From Kluyvera ascorbata_C (GTDB lineage Bacteria > Pseudomonadota > Gammaproteobacteria > Enterobacterales > Enterobacteriaceae), in NCBI RefSeq assembly GCF_044197065.1, contig NZ_JBIQOI010000014.1:18797-82796 (forward strand): a DNA stretch of 64,000 nt, given 5' to 3'. The notes beneath the pieces were generated by a model. That model did not search any database. It was not told the DNA's origin and was given only the letters and a program-made list of their open reading frames with translations. How positions within the stretch are numbered: the first letter of the stretch is position 1; every line of letters begins with the position of its first letter. Of this stretch, positions 1-6,961 are shown one piece after another. A program made the position numbers and the translations under genes.

Positions 1-2
1 AA

Positions 3-1523
3 AAACGCCCGTATGCGAGTAAAAACTGCGTCACCGACTGGCGCGAGCAGAAGCGCCGCACCCGTGAATTTCTCAAAGGGCTGGAGCTCGAAGACGAAGA
101 CGGCAACCGCATCAGCTTGATTGAAAAATATGATGGCTCCGTTGCTAACCCTGCTATTCGCCGATGTGAACTCATGACCCGCATTCGCGGGTTTGAAAAT
201 ATCTGTAATGAGCTCGGTTACGTCGGGGAGTTTTACACCCTGACTGCACCGTCTAAATATCACGCCACGATTAAAGCGGGTTACCGTAACAGTAAATGGA
301 ACGGTGCTAGCCCGTCAGACACGCAAAGTTATCTTACTGGCTTGTGGGCGCGAATCCGGGCAAAGCTACACCGCGAAGATATCCGCATTTTCGGGATCCG
401 TGTAGCTGAGCCGCATCATGATGCAACCCCTCACTGGCATATGCTGATGTTTATGTTGCCTGAAGATGTCGAGCGTGTTCGCTTCATCATTCGTCATTAT
501 GCGTGGGAAGGAGACCGCCACGAGCTGAAGAGTGATAAAGCCAAAAAGGCGCGCTTTCACGCTGAAGCTATCGACCCGGAAAAAGGAAGCGCGACCGGCT
601 ATGTCGCAAAATACATTTCGAAAAATATCGATGGTTATGCACTCGATGGTGAAACCGATGATGAAAGCGGCGAGCTGTTAAAAGAGACAGCACCGGCGGT
701 TTCCGCATGGGCTGCACGGTGGCACATTCGTCAATTTCAGTTTATCGGTGGTGCACCAGTGACCGTCTACCGCGAGTTGCGCCGCCTTGCTGATACCGAG
801 ACTGCTCACGGCCTCAGCGTTGAGTTTGCTGCTGTTCATGATGCGGCTGACGCTGGTGATTGGGCTGGTTATGTCAATGCTCAGGGTGGGCCATTCGTGC
901 GCCGTGATGACTTGCAGGTGCGTACATTGTACGAGCCACGCGCCGAGTTTAATCAGTACGGCGAGGAAACTGTCGCCATCCGTGGTGTTTACGATTCTCT
1001 TATCGGTGCCGGCACCCCAATTTTGACCCGACTCACGCAATGGAAGATTGTTCCGAAGCACGCAGTTGATTTGGCCGTTGACCTTCAGGACGGCTTCGCC
1101 GTCCCTCGGAGTTCTGTCAATAACTGTACGGGGAGCGAAAGCGAGCCACCGGTACTTGATTTATCGAAACCACTAAGTCGACATGAAAAGCGTGAACTAA
1201 CGAAGCGGCTAAGGAAGCCAAAACCAGCGAAAAGGCCGCCGTACATCCACGGTTCTGAAGAGAAAAACACGGCCATAGAGAAGACTGTCGATGAGATTCG
1301 CCTGACCACCGGAATAACCATAAGCCGGGGTGAAGCTCTGCATTTAATGTCTGGCGGCACGAGCTGCATTAATGGCAAATGGCGAAAAGGTTCGGCCAGT
1401 GGTGAGATCTTCCCTTCTGCGCCATCCCGGCAGGTAAAGGTCAGCATTCAGAGAGAAAAGACAGAGAAAATACTTAAACGTGTTGAGGAATTGTCTGCAA
1501 CCACAAGGCGTGTGGATTGCTAA
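3..1523 (+). CDS. A: P2 gpA-like replication initiator, 5' end outside window
   Basis: Rolling-circle replication endonuclease of a P2-family phage; it nicks one strand at the phage origin and stays covalently attached through tyrosine. The reading frame is open from the first bases of the window, so the true start lies upstream and the first in-frame ATG (position 117) is internal. Two HUH-endonuclease hallmarks are visible: the metal-binding motif HHDATPHWH (about 411-441) and a YVAKY pair at 600-614, matching the paired active-site tyrosines known in P2 gpA. The last 150 residues are basic and less conserved. The family is about 760 residues, so roughly the C-terminal two thirds is present (506 codons). 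It is the last gene of the early operon; repressor, cox and int would be to the left. Family assignment is firm; the origin itself was not located. Confidence 0.93.
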   Translation, partial: KRPYASKNCVTDWREQKRRTREFLKGLELEDEDGNRISLIEKYDGSVANPAIRRCELMTRIRGFENICNELGYVGEFYTLTAPSKYHATIKAGYRNSKWNGASPSDTQSYLTGLWARIRAKLHREDIRIFGIRVAEPHHDATPHWHMLMFMLPEDVERVRFIIRHYAWEGDRHELKSDKAKKARFHAEAIDPEKGSATGYVAKYISKNIDGYALDGETDDESGELLKETAPAVSAWAARWHIRQFQFIGGAPVTVYRELRRLADTETAHGLSVEFAAVHDAADAGDWAGYVNAQGGPFVRRDDLQVRTLYEPRAEFNQYGEETVAIRGVYDSLIGAGTPILTRLTQWKIVPKHAVDLAVDLQDGFAVPRSSVNNCTGSESEPPVLDLSKPLSRHEKRELTKRLRKPKPAKRPPYIHGSEEKNTAIEKTVDEIRLTTGITISRGEALHLMSGGTSCINGKWRKGSASGEIFPSAPSRQVKVSIQREKTEKILKRVEELSATTRRVDC

Positions 1524-1634
1524 ATTACATCTATATCATGCACATACCTAAAACGAATGAGAGATATTTTGCTTTCAATTATTTCTCATAACGTGATACT
1601 GTATAAATATACAGTGTATATTTCGGAGGGTTTC

Positions 1635-1817
1635 ATGGTTGGGGAACATATCACCCGGACGCAGCAAAAGTGGGCATGTGTACAATTCATCGCCGAGGTG
1701 TCTTTGATTGCGAACTGCAAACCAGCGGATCTAAAGCTCGCCCTGTCTCTCATTGCAGACCTTGCAAACAGTGAAAATAAAGAACCAGAAGAAGATGTTT
1801 TCTATAAGGCTGAATAG
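1635..1817 (+). CDS. small phage protein of unknown function (60 aa)
   Basis: Short acidic protein starting MVGEHITRTQQKWACVQF. I chose the ATG at 1635 because GGAGGG at 1625-1630 is well spaced before it; an upstream in-frame ATG at 1557 has no such site. It lies 112 bases after gene A, where P2-like phages commonly carry a small unnamed reading frame. No membrane segment, zinc motif or helix-turn-helix is evident. The C-terminal third is rich in Glu and Asn. I do not recognise a function; a regulatory role or an anti-host peptide would be a guess. Confidence 0.6.
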   Translation: MVGEHITRTQQKWACVQFIAEVSLIANCKPADLKLALSLIADLANSENKEPEEDVFYKAE

Positions 1818-2002
1818 TCAGAAAGGTGAGAACTGGCTAAGGTGTAAGCAAACTAGCATCCTACTTAGTCATACTTATGAGCAAGGTGCCTGCCAGTTAC
1901 ATCAAGAAAGATAGTAAGAGGAAATGAGTTCTATAGTAAAAAGCAGAATTGATGGTAGAATACAGGATCATTAATTGAATTGTTGGGCATGGTTATCTAA
2001 AT

Positions 2003-3154
2003 ATGAATGTAGTTGATTTATACTCAGGGGTAGGCGGTTTAAGCTTGGGGGCAACGCGTGCGGGCTTTAATTTAGCCGGAGCCGTTGAAATAGATAAGCA
2101 TGCTATTTTTTCTCACAAATTGAATTTCCCCAATTCTGCACATCTCCATAGGGATGTTAGTAAACTGACTGCTCAAGATATTTTATCTGAATGTAATGTA
2201 AATGAAATAGATTGCATTGTTGGTGGCCCACCATGCCAAGGGTTTAGTTCTATAGGTAAAGGAAATGCTGATGATACAAGGAATGAATTGTATGTACATT
2301 TCTTTCGACTTGTGAATGAATTATCTCCAATTTGTTTTTTAGCTGAAAATGTTCCGGGAATTATGAATGAAAAATATAACTCTGTCAGAGAAAAGGCATT
2401 TTCATTAGTTAGTGATCGCTACACATTATTGCATCCAATTAAAGTTAACGCTTCAAATTATGGAGCCCCAACAACGCGAACTCGTATATTCTTTATTGGT
2501 TTCAGAAAGGATTATCCAATCCAATTAAAGGAATCTGACTTCTTTCCAAAAAATGCAATTGAGCAAACCTTTATTAAAGATGCCTTATATGGCATGCCGC
2601 GAATAATAAAAAAAGAATGGCAAGAGGAATCACAAGGTTGGCGTAAAGTAAAAATGGATAGAAAAGGTGGATTCTATGATAGGCTCTGGGGACATATCCC
2701 TAACAGAGTTGGAGATCCCGAATCATTAAAAAAACTAGAGGATGGTCTGGTATCAGGATTCTTGGGTACAGTACATTCCGATGAAGTAATGAAGAGATAT
2801 GACAGCCTTTCTTTTGGTGAAACAGATAAGATTTCAAGATCCCAGCGGCTCGATCCTAATGGTTTTTGTCCTACATTAAGAGCCGGTACAGGTAGTGATA
2901 AAGGAAGCTATCAAGCTGTTAGACCGATTCACCCAACGCAAGCACGTGTCATTACTCCTCGGGAAGCAGCCAGATTGCAAGGTTTTCCCGATTGGTTTCG
3001 ATTCCACCCTACTAAATGGCATAGCTTTAGACAAATAGGTAATAGCGTTAGTCCATTAGTTGCGGAGGCTATGCTATTACCTATATATAATTATTGCTTA
3101 AGTATTAAAAAAGAACTTTCGAATACCATGGTACTACCTTGTAGTATTCGATGA
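2003..3154 (+). CDS. DNA cytosine-C5 methyltransferase of the accessory cassette
   Basis: Transfers a methyl group from SAM to C5 of cytosine in a specific DNA site (383 aa, typical length). Motifs appear in canonical order: SAM-binding motif I DLYSGVGGLSLG (residues 5-16); motif IV GGPPCQGFSS with catalytic Cys78; motif VI ENV (115-117); motif VIII TTRTRIFFIG (157-166); and C-terminal motifs IX/X ending RLQGFPDWF and QIGNSVSPLVAEA. The target-recognition region lies between VIII and IX and gives no readable specificity. The start is fixed by motif I at the N-terminus, although no strong Shine-Dalgarno precedes it. The gene is visibly more AT-rich than the flanking phage genes and sits where P2 keeps tin/old. 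It converges on the next two genes and overlaps the end of the first by 50 bp. It could be a solitary methyltransferase or the self-protection part of a restriction-like system; I favour the latter because of its neighbours. Confidence 0.92.
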   Translation: MNVVDLYSGVGGLSLGATRAGFNLAGAVEIDKHAIFSHKLNFPNSAHLHRDVSKLTAQDILSECNVNEIDCIVGGPPCQGFSSIGKGNADDTRNELYVHFFRLVNELSPICFLAENVPGIMNEKYNSVREKAFSLVSDRYTLLHPIKVNASNYGAPTTRTRIFFIGFRKDYPIQLKESDFFPKNAIEQTFIKDALYGMPRIIKKEWQEESQGWRKVKMDRKGGFYDRLWGHIPNRVGDPESLKKLEDGLVSGFLGTVHSDEVMKRYDSLSFGETDKISRSQRLDPNGFCPTLRAGTGSDKGSYQAVRPIHPTQARVITPREAARLQGFPDWFRFHPTKWHSFRQIGNSVSPLVAEAMLLPIYNYCLSIKKELSNTMVLPCSIR

Positions 3155-4097
3155 AGTTACTAAGGTCTATATTGGCTCCAGCAACACTGGAGCCAATATA
3201 GAAACCTAATTCCCTATGAATGTTCTCAACTGTAGCTTCAGGTAATAACGATTCAATATGAATCCTTTCTTTTAAGGACATTGCAGGAACGTTAATATCT
3301 TTTGGTTTTCGCCATTCCCCTGCATAAAATGGCCAATTTCTTATTCTCGATGAATCAATAAACTTGGCTTCCTCTTCATCTGAATTTTCTAATACAATGG
3401 CTGTTAATGTAACCATTTGCTGACCATCCTTATATACGAAAGATGTTAAAGGATGAATTCTTATATCGTTACGTCCTTTTAAACCATTCCCGACAGCTCG
3501 TTTCAATGCATTAATAAGTAAAGTAGGATACTTTTTAAATCCCACATCTTCTTCAGTAGTATCTACTGGCATAAAACTTTCAGTTAATATTTCATTTATC
3601 CTTCTGTATCTATAGGGTCTTGGGTCCCGTTCACCCGGATCTTTCCCTAATGTTTCAGGATGTGCATTCAAAGTGATTTTAAAGATATCTTTAGGTTTTA
3701 ACTTTGTAATTAAATTCACAACTTCATTCAACTGGGCATTGAGTTCAGAAGGCATTGCGTAATCTAACCAAATTATGGTCTTTTCATCAAAGTTATAGCG
3801 ATTGATGAAATCACCACTCATTTCAGGTCCTTGACCTAATTCTATGCATGATAGTGGTTTATTGAACTGTTGACGGCGATGAACATTTTCATCACCTTCA
3901 ATAGATATCATCTGATTCACTTTTAAAAGATTATGAACCTGTTTAAAGTCTTCGAGAAATGGTCCGCCAAACCCAATATATACATATTCGGATATGTTTG
4001 TATAATTGTTCAATCTTCTCAAGGACTCAATAAACAGATTTCGTTCAATGGCCTTATTTTGCCTTAAATGATATGGGATGCTTCCACCGGTGCTCAT
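3105..4097 (-). CDS. Rossmann-fold, methyltransferase-like protein of unknown role
   Basis: 330-residue protein I cannot name with certainty. The N-terminal half reads like a class I methyltransferase core: a first strand and glycine loop (YVYIGFGG), a helix, a second strand ending in an acidic residue (MISIEGDENVHRRQQF), a third strand before SCIELGQG, a fourth strand TIIWLDYAMP and a fifth DIFKITLNAH. Similar proteins are sometimes labelled O-methyltransferase, but nothing shows the substrate, and the loop does not match the classical DxGxGxG. The second half has no motif I recognise and no PD-(D/E)XK, HNH or GIY-YIG signature. Its ATG overlaps the stop of the GHKL ATPase gene (ATGA at 4094-4097), implying translational coupling and equal dosage. 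The 3' end overlaps the cytosine methyltransferase gene tail-to-tail. Confidence 0.65.
   Translation of the reverse strand: MSTGGSIPYHLRQNKAIERNLFIESLRRLNNYTNISEYVYIGFGGPFLEDFKQVHNLLKVNQMISIEGDENVHRRQQFNKPLSCIELGQGPEMSGDFINRYNFDEKTIIWLDYAMPSELNAQLNEVVNLITKLKPKDIFKITLNAHPETLGKDPGERDPRPYRYRRINEILTESFMPVDTTEEDVGFKKYPTLLINALKRAVGNGLKGRNDIRIHPLTSFVYKDGQQMVTLTAIVLENSDEEEAKFIDSSRIRNWPFYAGEWRKPKDINVPAMSLKERIHIESLLPEATVENIHRELGFYIGSSVAGANIDLSNFIEYYKVVPWYSKVLF
3167..3201. repeat. 15-bp perfect inverted repeat at the convergent gene junction
   Basis: CTATATTGGCTCCAG (3167-3181) and its exact complement (3187-3201) enclose a 5-base loop. It lies just past the stop of the cytosine methyltransferase gene but inside the last codons of the leftward Rossmann-like gene, encoding part of its GSSVAGANID segment. 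A shorter dyad (TCGAATAC at 3119-3126 with its complement at 3144-3151) lies in the overlap itself. The structure would suit a terminator or mRNA 3'-end protector for the rightward gene, although no T-run follows. Confidence 0.75.
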
Positions 4098-5518
4098 TGT
4101 TTAGCCTTTTTTAAGTATTCATCAAAACAATATTGACCAATCTCAGTTGGTGGTTGCGTTGCATCTTCAAAAATAAATTCTGAAACTAATTTTATTTCAC
4201 TAAGCCGGCGACTAAACTTTATCTGACGTAAAGGATCGGTATCCCGTGGCATCGGAAGTTTTGGTTTAAAAACTTGCCCGCCGATAGAACGACGTACTGT
4301 AGACCATTTTTCCTGTGGAATTGATTTTGTGAAATCAGTTTCTGTTGTTGATACCATATTTGAAGCAGTGCTTATAATCTGCTTTCTTTCTTCGTTATTA
4401 GCTTTCCATTTATAGGTAAAATCAGTAAAGAACTTGAGTCCCTCTCTCATAAAGTCTTTTGTGGAAAGATATAGTTCTGAATTACCATCAACGCCACGTT
4501 TAGTTGTCGTAATAGGTAATAACTCGGCTTTTGATGAGGTAAATATCACGACACCAGAAATACCAATGAACTGGGTGTGATATTGAGGAACTCCCGCCTC
4601 TCCCCATCCAGTCAGTTTTGATTTATCGGCATGAAGAACAACTCGGTCATTACAAATGATAGTCCAGCCTGCTTTTTCTGTGGTCGAACGGCCTGACAAT
4701 AAATGTTCTTCTTCCTCATCACTCGGCAAATTACGATAGAAACCAACAGCAACCTTTATTGACACACCGTTGGATTCATTTGTATATATATACGGCGCGA
4801 TCCCATCAGTATTATCCTTGATAGAATTTTCATCAAAAATAAGAGTTGTGCTGTTTGGTTTTACAAGCTTCCCATTAATTTTAACCTCAAAGCCTTTTTT
4901 TATTATTAAACTATAGTGATTAGAGATAATATTTATTAAATCGCTTTCAAAATCGCGATCTTTTGACAATGAAGCTTTGATGTCATTTCTTAAATTATTT
5001 ATTGTAATACTAACACCAGCTTCACTTAAATCTACATTATCCCTCTCAAGATCTAATGACCAATTATTATCATCAGTCATCCATTCAGGTGATATATTGA
5101 CTGAAAATTGTTCCACATCTGTCTTGCTTATAATTTGAGCTGACGTTCCCATCTTAAATATGGCACGTTTCATACCTATACCATAAACACCAATGGTAGG
5201 TAGTTCCTCCGCTTCCCTTTCTGAAGGTCTACCTAATCTAAAAGCATAGTTCTCCGCAAGCTCTCCTGGAATGCCACCACAGTTATCAACTATTTTGAAG
5301 TAGTTTTCGTCAAACTCAATGTGCGCATGGTAACCTTTGTATACATCTGATTTACCAAAGGTCTGCTCGGGTGTAAAGTTATTCTTGCGTAAAACCCCGT
5401 CCAAACAGTTATCTAATAAATCCAATATAGAGTCAGATAACTCAATGTCGCGCGTAAGCATTTCCACAAAAAATCTTTTGGCTGGAAAAGCTGTGATTCT
5501 AACGTTTGACGAAACCAT
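4094..5518 (-). CDS. GHKL-family ATPase (MutL/MORC/Hsp90-like)
   Basis: 474-residue protein with an N-terminal GHKL ATP-binding domain. The N-box reads ILDLLDNCLDG (31-41), with Asp33 in place of the usual Glu and Asn37 retained; the G1 box is VDNCGGIPG (77-85); the G2 box is GVYGIGMKRA (110-119). These bind ATP-Mg and form a dimerisation lid in MutL, Hsp90 and MORC proteins. Residues 120-340 look like an S5-type transducer domain, and the last 100 residues are charged and unassigned. There is no MutL endonuclease DQHAxxERxxYE motif. The start is supported by AAGGGAT shortly upstream. It heads a two-gene leftward operon with the Rossmann-like protein (4-bp ATGA overlap). MutL/MORC-type ATPases next to cytosine methyltransferases are known from comparative genomics of restriction-modification islands; a role in phage defence here is inference. 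Confidence 0.85.
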   Translation of the reverse strand: MVSSNVRITAFPAKRFFVEMLTRDIELSDSILDLLDNCLDGVLRKNNFTPEQTFGKSDVYKGYHAHIEFDENYFKIVDNCGGIPGELAENYAFRLGRPSEREAEELPTIGVYGIGMKRAIFKMGTSAQIISKTDVEQFSVNISPEWMTDDNNWSLDLERDNVDLSEAGVSITINNLRNDIKASLSKDRDFESDLINIISNHYSLIIKKGFEVKINGKLVKPNSTTLIFDENSIKDNTDGIAPYIYTNESNGVSIKVAVGFYRNLPSDEEEEHLLSGRSTTEKAGWTIICNDRVVLHADKSKLTGWGEAGVPQYHTQFIGISGVVIFTSSKAELLPITTTKRGVDGNSELYLSTKDFMREGLKFFTDFTYKWKANNEERKQIISTASNMVSTTETDFTKSIPQEKWSTVRRSIGGQVFKPKLPMPRDTDPLRQIKFSRRLSEIKLVSEFIFEDATQPPTEIGQYCFDEYLKKAKQ

Positions 5519-5541
5519 AATTTATCCCTTTTCCCACTATT

Positions 5542-5556
5542 GCCCACATGTTGGGC
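5542..5556. promoter_or_regulatory. small dyad upstream of the GHKL operon
   Basis: GCCCA-CATGT-TGGGC lies 24-38 bases upstream of the leftward ATPase start, between the presumed promoter and the ribosome binding site. It could be an operator or a weak leader hairpin. Five-base arms are short, so chance cannot be excluded. Confidence 0.3.
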
Positions 5557-5725
5557 TCTGTGACTGTGTGTAGCTCTAGAAAATTATTAAAATCTAATTC
5601 GGCATCGGTAATTCTGCATCAAAATGCATGCAAAAAAAAGTTGTCTGTTCACAACCCAAGATGAGTAGCCAGTAAGCACAGCAGGCTAAATGCAACTGCA
5701 TTAAAACCGCCCCATAAAGCGGGCA

Positions 5726-5744
5726 GGCGTGGCGGGGTAAGCAT
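5726..5744. other. cos: cos site, P2-type cohesive end
   Basis: GGCGTGGCGGGGTAAGCAT matches 16 of 19 bases of the P2 cohesive-end sequence as I remember it (GGCGAGGCGGGGAAAGCAC). It is also in the right place: between the right-end lysogenic-conversion genes and portal gene Q, which is where cos lies on the circular P2 map. The terminase encoded at 6961-8730 would cut here during packaging. A flanking dyad (CCGC/GCGG around 5708-5723) and the remaining 5.52-5.92 kb intergenic DNA carry no gene I can support and probably contain the rest of the terminase recognition site. Confidence 0.75.
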
Positions 5745-5890
5745 TGCGCACTGAGCGTGGTATTTATTTTATTTTTCCAGCGCCTGAGCGCGGCGCTATG
5801 CCGTTTAAATGGCTGAGTCCGGGTCGTAAGGTGTTGAGGTGTGGCGACGGCGTGTCGTGGCGCTGAGGGCGTTGTGTGCGGTGGGGGTAA

Positions 5891-5910
5891 AGCCGCCACG
5901 ATGGGCGGCT
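5891..5910 (-). terminator. hairpin after portal gene Q
   Basis: AGCCGCC and GGCGGCT (7-bp stem, 6-base loop) lie just downstream of the tandem stops of leftward gene Q. Read leftward the stem is followed by only a short TTTA, so termination may be incomplete. It would end the P-Q operon before the cos region. Confidence 0.45.
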
Positions 5911-5923
5911 GTGGTGGGGGTTA

Positions 5924-6961
5924 TTAATCGTCGCCGAGCGAGTATTTTTCGAAGCGGATAATCTCTTCACCCGCCCACTCGTTAAGCTCCATGAATCGCG
6001 CCTGTAGCGGCGTGAGCTCGTTACGCACAAAGACCTTTGCCACCTTCTCAACGTCGCCCACTGAGCCGACATTCTCAGGCTTGCCGCCCATCAACTGGAA
6101 CGGGATGCGATGCGCGTCGAGCAGGTCAGCGGCGCTGACTTTCTTGATATTAAAAAAATCATCCTTCGTCGCGACTTCACTCAGGGGAACAATTTTAATC
6201 CCGTCCGGTTTGCCGTGCGGCGCGTAGAAAAACAGATTCTTAAAATTGCCGAGTCCTTTCGAATCACGCATCGCCTTTCGTAGCGCCTCGACGTCGGTGC
6301 TGTTCTGCGCCGCATCGGTCACATACATGATGTAACCCGCATGCGCGCCGTTCTGGTAATACTTGCGACGAAACAGGGTCGCCGACTCATTCAGCCAGGC
6401 TGAATTGAGCGCGCTCAGATATTCCGGCATCCCGTAAAGCTCCTGATTAATATCAGGCTCGAGCAGGTGGAAGACAGAACCGGCCTTGAACTGGTGCGGC
6501 TGCGTATAGCTCTGAATGTACCAATACACGTCATCCTCGATACCACGGCGGGTATATTTCGCCGGTGACGTTTCCAGCTTTAACGGTTTGCCGGTCAGGC
6601 CGCGACGCTCTTCGATAAACGCATTACCAAACACCAGATAATCGAGCGCGAACCGGGTGAAGTCCTGACGAGATAACAGCGGGTGCGGGATGTAGGTCGA
6701 CACCAGAATGTTACGCTTCACGTAAATCGGTGAGCTGTGGTGAACGGCGGCGCGCATGCTCTTCGCCAGCCCGGAGAAACTCACCGGCGGCTCGTACCAC
6801 TGGCCGTTGTCGATACACTCCACATAATCGAGAATGTCGCGGCGATCGAGTACCGGCGTCGGCTCACCAAAGGTGAATGCTTCCATGCTCTGTGCCGGTG
6901 CGGCGGTGAGATTTTCGGTGCGCGGCGGATGCTGGCGCTTGTTGTTGCGTTTCTTACTCAT
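5924..6961 (-). CDS. Q: phage portal protein, P2 gpQ
   Basis: Forms the dodecameric portal ring at one vertex of the procapsid through which DNA is packaged and the tail attached. The protein (345 residues from the chosen start; P2 gpQ is 344) has the family's recognisable blocks: FTFGEPTPVLDRRDI near the N-terminus, FALDYLVFGNAFIEE, the AGYIMYVTD region, and HRIPFQLMG with GSVGDVEKVAKVF near the C-terminus. I chose the ATG at 6961 because it overlaps the stop of gene P as TAATG, implying coupled translation; the ATG three codons upstream (6970) is possible. It is transcribed leftward with P, away from O-S, exactly as in P2. Confidence 0.95.
   Translation of the reverse strand: MSKKRNNKRQHPPRTENLTAAPAQSMEAFTFGEPTPVLDRRDILDYVECIDNGQWYEPPVSFSGLAKSMRAAVHHSSPIYVKRNILVSTYIPHPLLSRQDFTRFALDYLVFGNAFIEERRGLTGKPLKLETSPAKYTRRGIEDDVYWYIQSYTQPHQFKAGSVFHLLEPDINQELYGMPEYLSALNSAWLNESATLFRRKYYQNGAHAGYIMYVTDAAQNSTDVEALRKAMRDSKGLGNFKNLFFYAPHGKPDGIKIVPLSEVATKDDFFNIKKVSAADLLDAHRIPFQLMGGKPENVGSVGDVEKVAKVFVRNELTPLQARFMELNEWAGEEIIRFEKYSLGDD

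Noticed and set aside
5594..6072. reading frames across the cos/Q region on the minus strand
   Set aside because: Arg/His/Pro-rich composition typical of shadow frames, overlapping the Q gene or the GC-rich cos DNA.
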